Assembly (NCBI RefSeq): GCF_900101015.1
Contig: NZ_FNFZ01000020.1
Coordinates: 1-64,000 of the forward strand
DNA: 64,000 nucleotides
Direction of reading: 5' to 3'
Source of the DNA: Sarcina sp. DSM 11001
GTDB lineage: Bacteria > Bacillota > Clostridia > Lachnospirales > Lachnospiraceae
Shown: piece by piece, positions 33,698-43,100 of the stretch
How the letters are laid out: the number at the start of each line of letters is the position of its first letter
How positions within the stretch are numbered: position 1 is the stretch's first letter
Program-made: the position numbers and the translations under genes
The notes under the pieces: generated by a model
Databases searched by the model: none
What the model was told of the DNA's origin: nothing
Seen by the model: the letters and a program-made list of their open reading frames with translations, nothing else

Positions 33698-34900
33698 TTA
33701 TTTTCCCCGGTAGATCACGGCGAGTCCTCCGTGTGAGGTCTCTCTGTATTTTTCGTCCATATCGAGGCCGGTGCGGTACATCGTCGCGATGACATCGTCA
33801 AAGGAGATTTTCCGTGTGGTGTACAGGAACCGTGAAAGATTGACGGCACTGATCGCACGCATGGCGGCGACGGCGTTTCGCTCGATGCAGGGGATCTGCA
33901 CCAGACCGCCCACCGGGTCGCAGGTGAGTCCCAGGTTGTGTTCCATTGCGATCTCGGCAGCGTATTCGATCTGGTCTATATTCAGTTTGAAGAGGGCGGC
34001 AACCGCGGCAGCTGTCATGCAGCAGGCGCTCCCGATCTCAGCCTGACATCCGCATTCGGCACCGGAGATGCTGGCGTTGGTGCGGATCACGTTTCCGACA
34101 AGCCCGGCGACAGCCATGGCGTCAAGAATCTCTTCCTCAGGAAATCCGCGGTCCATATTCATGTAATATAAAACAGACGGGAGAACACCGCAGCTTCCGC
34201 AGGTCGGCGCAGTGACCACGATGTTCTCATCGGCATTTTCTTCACTGACTGCATAGGCATAGGCAGCGATCACACGGTTCATGGTAACATCCGCGCTCTC
34301 GTTGTAGCAGCGCTTCTCATACAGGAGCCTGGCTTTTCGCGCGACATTCAGACCGCCGGGGAGGACACCGTCCGCGCACAGACCTCGTTCTACAGACGCC
34401 TTCATTGCTTTCCAGATCATACTCAGATATTCACGGAGAGAAGAATTCTCCTGCTTATAGATGAAGTCGACAAGCGACAGATTCTCCTCTCGGCAGACCT
34501 GCAGGATCTCCGAGAAATTCTGCTGCGGATAGATCTCGTTATCCTCTTCGGACACCTCATTTTCAATACGGATCGACCCGCCCCCGATACTGAAGACCCG
34601 GGTATTGCCCAGAAGCTGCCCGTCCCGGAATGCCTCGAAACGCATCGTATTGGGGTGGGGCAGATTCCGCTCTTCCCGATTAAACAGGATCTCCGCGGAC
34701 GGAAGGGCGGATTTGATCGCCTTGCCTGTGCCGTGCCCCTCACCCGTAAATGCAAGAGAACCGTAAAGCGTGACGCGGAAAGCATCCGCGTCGGGATAGC
34801 GCCGGGACATGATCTGGGCCGCGCGGTAAGGACCTACTGTATGGGAACTGGATGGACCATGGCCGATCTTGTAGATACTTTTTATGCTTTTCATGCTCAT
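33698..34900 (-). CDS. sdaA: L-serine ammonia-lyase, single-chain [4Fe-4S] type
   Basis: The 400-residue protein joins the beta-type part (IGHGPSSSHTVGP, then GEGHGTGKAI) and the alpha-type part (APTCGSCGVLPS; SGAECGCQAEIGSACCMTAA; CDPVGGLVQIPC). The conserved cysteines hold the oxygen-sensitive cluster that binds serine. It converts L-serine to pyruvate and ammonia, a common energy reaction in gut Clostridia. ATG 34900 has ggaggag 5 nt upstream and is preferred over ATG 34918. It is monocistronic as far as can be seen. Confidence 0.93.
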   Translation of the reverse strand: MSMKSIKSIYKIGHGPSSSHTVGPYRAAQIMSRRYPDADAFRVTLYGSLAFTGEGHGTGKAIKSALPSAEILFNREERNLPHPNTMRFEAFRDGQLLGNTRVFSIGGGSIRIENEVSEEDNEIYPQQNFSEILQVCREENLSLVDFIYKQENSSLREYLSMIWKAMKASVERGLCADGVLPGGLNVARKARLLYEKRCYNESADVTMNRVIAAYAYAVSEENADENIVVTAPTCGSCGVLPSVLYYMNMDRGFPEEEILDAMAVAGLVGNVIRTNASISGAECGCQAEIGSACCMTAAAVAALFKLNIDQIEYAAEIAMEHNLGLTCDPVGGLVQIPCIERNAVAAMRAISAVNLSRFLYTTRKISFDDVIATMYRTGLDMDEKYRETSHGGLAVIYRGK

Positions 34901-35000
34901 TCCGACTCCTCCGGGCATCGCTGCTCCTGCTGCCTGTTATTCTTCCTGCAATTCTTCTTGTAATAGAAATATTTATGGAGATGACACTATTTATTATAGC

Positions 35001-35195
35001 ATGAATCATGTGAATCGTGGTCCCGGAATGAGGATATTACCAGGGGACATATTGCCGGGGGTAGATATTGACTTTGAAAATGAAACTATTGCTTACATTG
35101 AGATCAAACCTGGGAATTATATGTTTAATGTGATGGTGGAAGAAAAAGCGACAGGAACCATTACTGCATCCAATAAGCCTCTTTCTGACAACTGA
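35001..35195 (+). CDS. Possible 64-residue orphan protein
   Basis: A frame from ATG 35001 encodes MNHVNRGPGMRILPGDILPG and continues with beta-prone sequence (ETIAYIEIKPGNYMFNVMV). It precedes a terminator at 35280. I recognise no family and the ribosome binding site is poor, so it may be a gene fragment. Confidence 0.3.
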   Translation: MNHVNRGPGMRILPGDILPGVDIDFENETIAYIEIKPGNYMFNVMVEEKATGTITASNKPLSDN

Positions 35196-35279
35196 TCCGA
35201 AGATATGAATGAGTGGCAGCCCTTGTTTTTGACTGTAATCTGCTGCGAAAAAAGTGAAGCGATATTTAGAATATGTAAG

Positions 35280-35314
35280 GCCGGGCTTACCTGTTTGGAA
35301 GCCTGGCTTTTTTT
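35280..35314 (+). terminator. Intrinsic terminator
   Basis: GCCGGGCTT (35280-35288) pairs with AAGCCTGGC (35299-35307) with one G-T pair, followed by seven T. It insulates the RNA-DUF2828 locus downstream from upstream transcription. Confidence 0.82.
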
Positions 35315-35599
35315 CTTCCTGGAACAAATACTTTACCGAGTATCAATTATCTCCTGAAATCTTTATATCTAATTGTTATATCGGCAGGGAACACTTGTAC
35401 TTTCAGATTATTTAATGCCTCTGCCGTATCTGCTTATATTTTCCTATAAAAACCGATTCATTCATGAGGGAGCACTAAAATGTAGAGCACTAAAAAATGT
35501 GAAAAAACCAAATATTAGAATCCGTGATTATATTGTCTTTGTGATTTCGTTCGCAACTTTTTTTCCGGGAAGAGGTATCGGAGATATGTTACATTACAA

Positions 35600-35717
35600 T
35601 TGCCGAAAGGCAAAAGGCACGTACAGCAATGATTTTGCAAATACTCTCTCACAGTGTTTTGGAGCAGGTTCGACTCCTGCGTAAGCGAGGAATGCTTCCG
35701 GCAGAACAACGTGCCTT
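35600..35717 (+). ncRNA. tRNA-like, Y RNA-like non-coding RNA (candidate)
   Basis: A GAAA-capped hairpin (TTGCC/GGCAA, 35600-35613) is followed at once by AAGGCACGT (35614-35622). That pairs perfectly with ACGTGCCTT (35709-35717), closing the molecule. Enclosed are a short D-like arm (GCA/TGC, 35626-35638) and an anticodon-like arm (ATACT/AGTGT, 35641-35657) with 7-nt loop CTCTCAC, which has U33 and anticodon CUC. A perfect T arm follows (GCAGG-TTCGACT-CCTGC, 35664-35680), then a small AAGC/GCTT hairpin. There is no acceptor stem pairing and no G18-G19, so it is not a normal tRNA. A tRNA-like module on a closing stem beside a Ro60-like gene is the Y RNA (YrlA) pattern; ends are inferred. Confidence 0.65.
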
Positions 35718-35723
35718 GTCCAT

Positions 35724-35795
35724 GGCTCCTTGGTCTAATGGCAGTGACTTCAGGTTCTCAGCCTGAAAATGCGAGTTCGAATCTCGCAGGAGTCA
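35724..35795 (+). tRNA. tRNA-Glu (anticodon CUC)
   Basis: All tRNA parts are present. The acceptor stem is GGCTCCT/AGGAGTC with one G-T pair (35724-35730, 35788-35794). The D arm is GTC/GAC with loop TAATGGCAGT, containing A14 and G18-G19. The anticodon arm is TCAGG-TTCTCAG-CCTGA (35750-35766), anticodon CUC at 35757-35759. The T arm is GCGAG-TTCGAAT-CTCGC. The discriminator is A; CCA is not encoded. It starts six bases after the tRNA-like RNA and ends 55 bases before the DUF2828 start, with no T-run terminator between, so the three may be co-transcribed. The D stem has only three pairs and the variable loop is short, so reduced or special function is possible. Confidence 0.82.
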
Positions 35796-35850
35796 TTCGG
35801 GGGGTCAAGAGTGTACCCGGATAAATAAACGGAAAGGAGGAGAGAATATT

Positions 35851-37314
35851 ATGCTGAATTTTCTGAAGGCCATGAAAAAGACAGCAAATGTGACAGTAAC
35901 GGAGAATGGCGCAGTGACGCCCCGCAGCACCGGTTCTGACTGTCTGAATCTGTTCGCGACCATCGGTGCCCTGCGTACCCGCAGCAGTGCGGAGATCGAG
36001 AATCGTTTTCTGCGGGCCTTTGCCGAGGATCCGGATGTGGCTATGAAGATTCTCTTCTATGCCCGTGATATCCGGGGCGGCCTGGGTGAGCGTGCCGTGT
36101 TCCGTACGCTGATCCGCTGGCTGGCTGAGAACGAGATGCCGTCTCTGGTACGAAATCTGCCCTATATAGCGGAGTACGGCCGTTGGGATGACAACCTTGT
36201 CCTGCTGGACACTCCGGCCCGCAGTGCCGCAAAGGCTGTTCTTTATCGTCAGTTTCAGGCGGACATGCAGGCGTTGGAGAGCGGTAAGCAGGTTTCCCTG
36301 CTTGGCAAGTGGCTGCCGTCTGTGAACGCTTCCAATGCGGAGACAGTCCGCATGGCAAAGCAGCTTGCCCGCGCCTTCGGCATGAACGAGGCGCAGTACC
36401 GCAAGGCCTTGTCCGCGCTCCGGGCGCAGATCCTCATTATTGAGAACAACCTGCGCGAGCGTGATTACAGCTTTGACTATGCTAAGCAGCCGTCGAAGGC
36501 GATGTTCAAGTACCGCCGCGCCTTTATGCGCAACGACCAGGTACGTTACCAGGTGTTTATGACGCAGGTAAAGGACGGCAGTGCAGTGCTCCATACCGGC
36601 ACGCTGATGCCTTATGAGATCGTTGCTTCCGCCTATGATGCCGGCGAGAATGAGCGCGAGGCCCTGAATGTGACCTGGAACGCGCTGGAGGACTTTACAA
36701 ACAACGAGAACGCGCTTGTCGTGGCGGACGGCTCCGGTTCCATGTATTGGTGTGGCAGCCCGAAGCCGGCGGCAGTGGCCCAGTCTCTCGCGATTTATTT
36801 CGCGGAGCGGAACCAGGGCGCCTTCCGCAACCACTTTATTACTTTTTCCATGACCCCGCAGCTTGTGGAGATCAGGGGCCGGGATATCGTGGAGAAGGTT
36901 CGTTACTGCCGTTCCTTCAATGAGTGCGCCAACACTAACCTGCAGTCGGTGTTCGAGCTGATCCTGCACACTGCGGTGGAGAACCGCGTGCCGCAAAAGC
37001 AGCTTCCCTCCACACTGTACATTGTATCTGACATGGAGTTTGACTCATGTGCTCACGGTGCGTCCGTCAGCAACTTTGAGTACGCAAAGAACCTGTACAG
37101 AAAGTTTGGCTACAAGCTGCCGAGGGTCGTGTTCTGGAATGTCCAGTCCCGCAGCCAGCAGCAGCCCGTGAAGATGAACGAGCAGGGCGTGGCGCTGGTC
37201 TCCGGCTGTACGGCAAGGATCTTCTCCCAGGTTATGAGCGGCGAGATGGATCCGTATGCCAACATGATGAATGTTATCGGCAGTGACCGGTATGAGGTGA
37301 TCAAGGCCGGCTGA
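35851..37314 (+). CDS. DUF2828-type Ro60/TROVE-like RNA-binding protein with vWA domain
   Basis: The 487-residue protein has an alpha-helical repeat N-terminal half with ARDIRGGLGER at 71-81, a motif shared in form with TROVE/Ro60 proteins (DxRGGxGxR). It continues with NLPYIAEYGRWDDNLVLL, KQPSKAMFKYRRAF and, from ~285, a von Willebrand A domain with MIDAS site D293-G-S-G-S-M298 and a later SDMEFD. In Ro60 the helical ring binds misfolded RNAs and Y RNA, and the vWA domain closes the ring. DUF2828 is a related but separate family. The gene is preceded by a tRNA-like RNA and a tRNA; ATG 35851 has aaaggagg. RNA quality control is my inference; no RtcB or nuclease partner is adjacent. Confidence 0.8.
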   Translation: MLNFLKAMKKTANVTVTENGAVTPRSTGSDCLNLFATIGALRTRSSAEIENRFLRAFAEDPDVAMKILFYARDIRGGLGERAVFRTLIRWLAENEMPSLVRNLPYIAEYGRWDDNLVLLDTPARSAAKAVLYRQFQADMQALESGKQVSLLGKWLPSVNASNAETVRMAKQLARAFGMNEAQYRKALSALRAQILIIENNLRERDYSFDYAKQPSKAMFKYRRAFMRNDQVRYQVFMTQVKDGSAVLHTGTLMPYEIVASAYDAGENEREALNVTWNALEDFTNNENALVVADGSGSMYWCGSPKPAAVAQSLAIYFAERNQGAFRNHFITFSMTPQLVEIRGRDIVEKVRYCRSFNECANTNLQSVFELILHTAVENRVPQKQLPSTLYIVSDMEFDSCAHGASVSNFEYAKNLYRKFGYKLPRVVFWNVQSRSQQQPVKMNEQGVALVSGCTARIFSQVMSGEMDPYANMMNVIGSDRYEVIKAG

Positions 37315-37362
37315 TACACCGCTTTGATTCTTTCGTCCCAATAACCTGTACTGATTAATTTG

Positions 37363-37399
37363 GCCCCCGCAGTTCCGAAAATGGAGCCGCGGGGGCTTT
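37363..37399. terminator. Hairpin between DUF2828 and DNA polymerase genes
   Basis: GCCCCCGC (37363-37370) pairs with GCGGGGGC (37389-37396), then ttt. It lies between convergent genes and may end both transcripts, although the T-tract is short. Confidence 0.6.
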
Positions 37400-37428
37400 C
37401 CCTGCCATCCGCAGCAATGTTTCGGAAT

Positions 37429-38769
37429 TCAGTTCTTATCGGCTTCAGAACTGTGCCCTGCCATGCCCTTGCCCAGTGTACCTTCTCCATAACGCTGGTT
37501 GATCTTTTTCAGCATGGAATCCAGACGGGACTGTTTTTCCAGTTGCTTTTCGCTTTCCTTTTCTTTTTCTTCTTTCTCCAGGTTTTGAGCAGCCCAGTCG
37601 AAGAGATTCATCTGCTGCATCTTTTTTTCAGAAAGCTTTGAGACGCCCACGCCGATGAGGCGGACTGAGATCCCTTTTGCAAAGAGACCGTCCGGGTCTG
37701 TGAGAAGGGCTTTCGCCAGATACAGGGCTTCTCTTTCAATTTCGTCTGCGCTGTCAGTAGGTTCCTCCAGGGAGGTCTGTCGGGAATATCTCTGAAAAGC
37801 GGTGCTTTTGACCTGAAAAGTGACTGTCTGCCCGGAGACTCCGGCTTTCTGCATCCGGGACGCCACTTTGCGCGCGAGACTGCTGACCACGGGGAGGCCG
37901 TCTGTCTCAAAGTTGTCGCTTCCGATATCCTCGGAGAGAGTCCTCTCGTTGGAGATGCTCTTGGCTTTGTCTCTCTGAGGTGTTACCGGAGAAGTACTGA
38001 TCCCGTTGGCGCTGCGCAGGATATAGGCGCCGGCCTTTTCGCCGAGCAGGGACTGTAGCATCTGAATATCGGCGGCAGCGGCATCCCCGATCGTGGAGAT
38101 TCCCACGAGGCGGAGCTTCCGGGCGGTGGAGTGACCGCAGCCATAGAGGGATTCGATGGGAAGCGGCCACATTTTTTCAGAAATTTCATCGGGATACAGT
38201 GTGTGCGTGCGGTCTGGTTTCTGGAAGTCGCTGGCCATTTTTGCGAGGAGTTTATTGCTGGATATGCCGACGTTTACGGTGAATCCCAGCCTGCCGGAGA
38301 CCTCCTGCCGGATGTGCTGAGCCAGCGCTTCCGCAGCATTCCTGTCCCCGGGGGGCAGGAGGTCTGTGACGTCGAGCCAGGCCTCATCGATCGAGACCTG
38401 CTGAAGGACCGGTGTGACTTCCGAGAGGATCTCCATCAGACGGCGGGAATACTCCCGGTAGGTGGTAAAATCCGGCGGGACGAGGATCAGGTGGGGGCAC
38501 TTCTGCAGGGCTTTTACTACCGGCTCTCCGGTGCTGATCCCGTACTTTTTTGCCGGAATGGATTTGGCTGTAATGATCCCATGGCGCGTTCTGACATCGC
38601 CTCCGACCGCGGAGGGAACCGTGCGCAGATCCACGCTTCCCGGCGAAAGACGCAGCTGTTTCAGAGCGGACCAGGACAGATAAGCGGAATTGACATCCAC
38701 ATGGAATATCGTGCGCTGTGCGGCTTTTGTGTTTTTGGTGGAGGAGAGATCGCTCACGAGATCGTTCAT
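37429..38769 (-). CDS. dinB: Y-family DNA polymerase IV
   Basis: The 446-residue polymerase has the palm motifs HVDVNSAYLSW (first catalytic Asp) and QVSIDEAWLDVT (Asp-Glu pair), SSNKLLAKMASDFQKP in the fingers/thumb region, and a little-finger domain. Near the end is the sliding-clamp motif QQMNLF, followed by a charged Lys/Glu tail. ATG 38769 starts the conserved part with moderate spacing to taaagg. It performs error-prone translesion synthesis. I looked for a LexA operator upstream and did not see one, so SOS control is not evident. Convergent with the DUF2828 gene. Confidence 0.93.
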   Translation of the reverse strand: MNDLVSDLSSTKNTKAAQRTIFHVDVNSAYLSWSALKQLRLSPGSVDLRTVPSAVGGDVRTRHGIITAKSIPAKKYGISTGEPVVKALQKCPHLILVPPDFTTYREYSRRLMEILSEVTPVLQQVSIDEAWLDVTDLLPPGDRNAAEALAQHIRQEVSGRLGFTVNVGISSNKLLAKMASDFQKPDRTHTLYPDEISEKMWPLPIESLYGCGHSTARKLRLVGISTIGDAAAADIQMLQSLLGEKAGAYILRSANGISTSPVTPQRDKAKSISNERTLSEDIGSDNFETDGLPVVSSLARKVASRMQKAGVSGQTVTFQVKSTAFQRYSRQTSLEEPTDSADEIEREALYLAKALLTDPDGLFAKGISVRLIGVGVSKLSEKKMQQMNLFDWAAQNLEKEEKEKESEKQLEKQSRLDSMLKKINQRYGEGTLGKGMAGHSSEADKN

Positions 38770-39078
38770 GGGGCAGATACCTTTAAGATAGTTGTCAAAA
38801 TCGCCGGCAGCAAAACAAAAATCAGTTGAAAAATATGCTGAAAAAATATGTTGAAAAACATTTTTGAAAAACAAAGTGAAAGACTGCCTGATGACAGTAT
38901 ACCACGACGCCGCGGAAGCAGTAGATTTAATCTGATCCCTACGGGATTTTTGGACGTCGCACAGGGACACCAGAGTCGTTAAGCACAGTCATGATGAAAG
39001 CGTTTGTAATGCCTTGTAATGTCTGGGTAACGCTTGTGCAGCTAACACTTTTGCAGCGAGGTGTGATGTCAAAATACG

Positions 39079-39107
39079 TTGACTAAAAAAACATTCAACG
39101 GTATAAT
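39079..39107 (+). promoter_or_regulatory. Sigma-A promoter for the Uma2-family gene
   Basis: TTGACT (39079-39084) and TATAAT (39102-39107) are separated by exactly 17 bp. The start point should be near 39114, leaving a leader of ~70-100 nt. The rest of the 413-bp gap between dinB and this gene (38770-39078) shows no other feature. Confidence 0.88.
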
Positions 39108-39182
39108 GCTTTTATATAGGTTCTATGTGATACAGGACATACAAAGACGTATTCAGGGACGGGAGATACGGGAGAATTTAGA

Positions 39183-39926
39183 TTGGACAGAACGGACAAA
39201 AAAGGCGGAAAAACAATGGAAAAGGAAGGTGGAGAATACCCTGAGAACAGGAGAGAAACCAGATATACGGATGTTCCGGATTCTGTTCGTCAGGAGGGGT
39301 TGGTGCAGGATTCAGCGGCTTCAGAAGCGTGGCATTCCGACCGGAAGAAAAAAAGAGGGCAGGGGGAATACACGATAAAGGATTATTTGGCGCTGCCGGA
39401 GGGTGAGCGCTGGGAATTAATTGACGGACGTCTGATCCGGATGGAATCTCCAACCACAGTACATCAGTTTATCTGTGCGAAACTTTTGACGGTTCTGAAT
39501 TCCTGCATAGATGAGCATGAGCTTCCCTGCCTTGCCCTTGCTGCTCCGACGGATGTACAGCTGGACATGGATGACAGAACGATTGTGGTGCCTGATCTGA
39601 TCGTTCTTTGTGATCTGAAGAAGCTCAGAAAAAAACTGGTTTACGGGGCTCCGGATATGGTGGTGGAGATTCTTTCCCCTTCCACACAGTCCAGAGATAT
39701 GCTCTGGAAAAATCAAAAGTACCAGTTTGCCGGAGTCAGGGAGTACTGGATCGTAAATCCTGATGAGAAAAAAATAATCGTCAATCTGTATACAGAACCG
39801 AAAGGGGCATTTGTGTCCCGAATCTACGATTTCGAAGAAAAGATTCCCGTCGCGATCAGTGAAGGGAAATGTGAAATCGATTTTTCAGAGATTAAAAGGA
39901 AGATGGAGAAGCTGTACGGAAATTGA
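39183..39926 (+). CDS. Uma2-family (DUF820) PD-(D/E)XK endonuclease-like protein
   Basis: The product is 247 residues from TTG 39183, or 236 from ATG 39216; both have modest ribosome binding sites. The Uma2 core starts at YTIKDYLALPEGERWELIDG and contains VPDLIVLC (catalytic Asp), DMVVEILSPSTQSRD (catalytic Glu, then Ser-rich motif) and VREYWIVNPDEK. Uma2 proteins are restriction-nuclease-fold enzymes common in cyanobacteria and some anaerobes, and most have no known target. Residues before the core are charged and not conserved. It stands alone between convergent dinB and sbcC genes. Confidence 0.85.
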   Translation: MDRTDKKGGKTMEKEGGEYPENRRETRYTDVPDSVRQEGLVQDSAASEAWHSDRKKKRGQGEYTIKDYLALPEGERWELIDGRLIRMESPTTVHQFICAKLLTVLNSCIDEHELPCLALAAPTDVQLDMDDRTIVVPDLIVLCDLKKLRKKLVYGAPDMVVEILSPSTQSRDMLWKNQKYQFAGVREYWIVNPDEKKIIVNLYTEPKGAFVSRIYDFEEKIPVAISEGKCEIDFSEIKRKMEKLYGN

Positions 39927-39993
39927 TCCGCGGTTTTTTTAATCAGATTGTTTCAGACATCACACGTGAATCACCCGCAATCCCCGCATGAAG

Positions 39994-40087
39994 GATGCGG
40001 CAGGTGTTGTCCCTGTTTCGCAAAATGGAGCAAGGACAAGATCTGCCGCATTCGTACTGTATCGGGCAAACCTTTGGTTTGCCCGAT
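39994..40087. terminator. Two adjacent hairpins between convergent genes
   Basis: The first pairs ATGCGGCAG (39995-40003) with CTGCCGCAT (40043-40051) and inner TTGTCC with GGACAA. The second is a perfect 12-bp stem, ATCGGGCAAACC (40061-40072) with 40076-40087, loop TTT. They lie between the Uma2-type gene (+) and sbcC (-) and probably terminate both. Confidence 0.7.
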
Positions 40088-40102
40088 ATGTTTGTCTGAA
40101 TT

Positions 40103-43100
40103 TCAGTCTTCTGATACCACTTTCGTGTGGCTGCCGCTCTCTCTGGTCTTGGTCACGATGATCTGTTTTCCGATCCTGGATTTGAGCTCATTCACGTGGG
40201 AGATGATGCCCACCAGTCTCTCGCCTCCTTCGGTGAGATCCTTCATGGCGTTCATGGCCTGGTCCAGGGTGTCCTGATCCAGGGAGCCGAAGCCCTCGTC
40301 CACAAACATGGTGTCGAGGCGGATGCCGCCGGCGTGGGACTGGATCTCGTCCGAGAGGCCGATCGCCAGGGAGAGGGAGGCCATGAAGGATTCCCCTCCG
40401 GAGAGGGATTTGACGCTGCGGGTCGTTCCTTTGAAGTGGTCGATCACTTCGAGGTCAAGACCGGTCTGGCTCCGTCCGTCAGCACTCATGGCATTGCTGC
40501 GCTGCAGGTCATACTGGTTGGAGGACATGACGGCAAACCGTTTGTTGGCCCGCCTGACTATGCGGTCAAAAAGAGACATCTGGACATAGGTCTCCAGTTC
40601 TACTTTGGATCTGAGTCCGCTCCCGCCGGAGGCGGTATTGGAAAGCTCCTGGATCTCCCTGAGATTTTGCTCCGCTTCGAGGACCTGCCGGCTGTGATCC
40701 AGGAGCCTGCCGCGGGCATCTTCGTTGACCTTAAGCCTGCCGGTGATGACCGCAGCCAGTTTTTCGTTTTCCCTGAGTTTTTTCTCTGTTTCATCAAGTT
40801 TGACTTCGTCTTCTTTTCGATCGTAGACGGGCGAGCCCGCGATCTCAGCCTTGAGGGCTTTGTGCTGTGCTTCGAGCTCAGTGACGGCTTTTTCCGCTGC
40901 CTGAAGATTTTCCTGGGCCTGACGGACGGCCTCCAGGATTTCCTTATTTTTTGTCTTCAGATTCTGGATCTCGGCCTCTGCCTGTTTCCTGTCGGCAAAG
41001 CGCAGTTTTTCCTGCAGGTTATCGATGTTCTGCCGGAGGCTTTCCTGCTTTTGTACCGCCTTCCCGATTTCGATGTCCAGACCCTTGATCGCCTCTGTCA
41101 GAGTATTGATACGTTCTCCGAGGCTTACATTGTCTTTGGTGAGGAATTCTTTTCGTTTCGCCATGTCCTCAAGGGTTTTGATCTTTACTTTACAGGAACT
41201 CTGGTCTGCGGTGATCTCCTGTTTTTTGCTGTCCACGCACCGGCGGATGGTGCTTTTGAAGTCCTCCGCTTCTGTCGGCAGTGCAGTGGCGGCAGCTTCT
41301 CCCAGGACAGAGGAAGTGCCGCTGCGGACAAAGTTCCATTTTTCCTCTGCGGATTTCGCGGAGGACTCTGCCAGACCGTGCAGGTTTGACAGCTGCCTGG
41401 CGAGTTCATTTTTGTGGTCTTCCCGCAGGGGGAGTTCTTTTTCAAGGACACTTTTGCGCTCTGCCTTTACGGTCAGGTTTCTGATTTCCTCATCGATTTC
41501 CTGAAGCACATCCTGTACTGCATGGATGATTCTGTTCAGGATGGACGGATCAGAAAGCTCTGATGCAGAAGGCTCTGATGTAAAAAACTCTGATGAAAGA
41601 ATTTCTGATGAAAAAATCTTTGACGAAAATAGTTTTTCACTGAGAGCTTCGGCAGTTGTTACACACAGCCTTTTCTGGGTTTCCGCGCTCTGTTTGCCGG
41701 CGGCTGCCTGTTCACTGACTTTTGTGAATTCTTCGGACAGTTTTTTCAGGATCTGGTCGGCAGTCTGGAGTTCTTTTTCAAACCGGCTTCTGTCGCGGGC
41801 AGCCTGTTCGGCAGCTTTTTTTCTGGACTTTGCGTCGGCGGTCTCCCGGCGGTTTATGCGGATAAGGTCTTCCGAAGTCGGGATATTTTCATTCTTGCTG
41901 CTGACATTTGCATTATCGTCTGAAATCTTATCTGAAGCGTCTTCTGTATTGCCGTCTGAGTTTTTTTCTGAAACGGCTGCGCTGTTGTTTACTGAATTCT
42001 CCTCTGAAGTGATGCCTTCTGTATTGTCGCCTGAATTCTCTGCCGTATCGTCCTCCAGAAACTTTTTAAAAGCATTGTCGATCAGGTTTGTCAGATTCTG
42101 CACTGTTCTTTTCTGGGCGGCATATGCACTGAAGATTTCAGTAAATACATTCTGATCCTGGTCTCTTTGTTTGTTGGCATTATCGACCTGCTCCTGGGTG
42201 GGGGTGTTCTCCATCGGTTTGCAGGGGGCCGGGTGATGGGTGGAACCGCAGACCGGGCAGGGTTCGTCCGGTCTGAGCCTGTCTGCAAGGATCCCGGCCT
42301 GGCCGGCAAGAAAGAGCTGGTAAAGGTCCTCCGCTTTTCGGGAAGAGCGGGAAGCGGTCTGCGCCTTTTCTTTCTTTTCTTCTTCGAGCTGTGCGAGTTT
42401 GTCGTTCTCTTCTTTCAGGCTGGTTTCATTCTTTTGGAGTTCTTTCAGGAGGCCGGCGCGGTCTTTCAGCCTGATCAGACTGTTTTCCGCGGACACCAGG
42501 TCCGCCTCCGCATTCTGCCGCGCTCTTATTTCCTCTTTGAGATGGCTGATCTCCTCGTTGTGCTCTCTGATCTGTTCGCCCGTGCTCTGCACCTGTTTCT
42601 GCAGTTCCTCCGCTTTTTTGCGCAGAGTCTCTTCACGCTGCAGTTCTGTTTTAAAGTTTTTGAGTTCATCCAGCCGGGCGGCGGTGTCCTTGTGTTCCTG
42701 CTTTTTGGCGATTAGTTTGAGCTCTGCACCTTCGAGTCCTGTCAGTTCCTGTCTGAGTTTTTCCGTCTGTTCCTGATACTGTGAGATTTCCTGCTGTTGC
42801 TGATTTTCATCGACCCGGCTCTGCAGCGCTTTCCGGTCTGCCTCTTCCGCATCTCTGATCCTGCCGAGCAGCTTATCTGCCTGCGCGAGCCTGTCTTCGA
42901 TCCTTTTCGCTTCTTCCCGGGCACCGACCAGTTGCTCGCCGACCTTTTCCAGGCCCGCAAGCTCTTCCATCTGGTCTGTCAGTCTGTTGTTCAGGCTCTC
43001 TTTTTCCTTTGTTTTTGCCGTCTGTTCCTTCGCCATTTTCTGATGCCGGCCGGTGGAGTCGGAGAGTGCCTGTTTTTCACTTGCCAGGTGGTCATAGTCC

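Noticed and set aside
35373-35684. 103-residue frame ending in AGSTPA
   Set aside because: It runs through the T arm of the tRNA-like RNA. A GSTPA-type ending is the usual sign of a tRNA T-loop read as protein.
35600-35717. Ordinary tRNA gene in place of a Y RNA-like RNA
   Set aside because: The T and anticodon arms fit, but no 7-bp acceptor stem can be formed, the D loop lacks the GG pair, and an unrelated 9-bp stem closes the structure.
38770-39078. LexA operator controlling dinB
   Set aside because: No match to the Gram-positive GAAC-N4-GTTC palindrome was found near the start.
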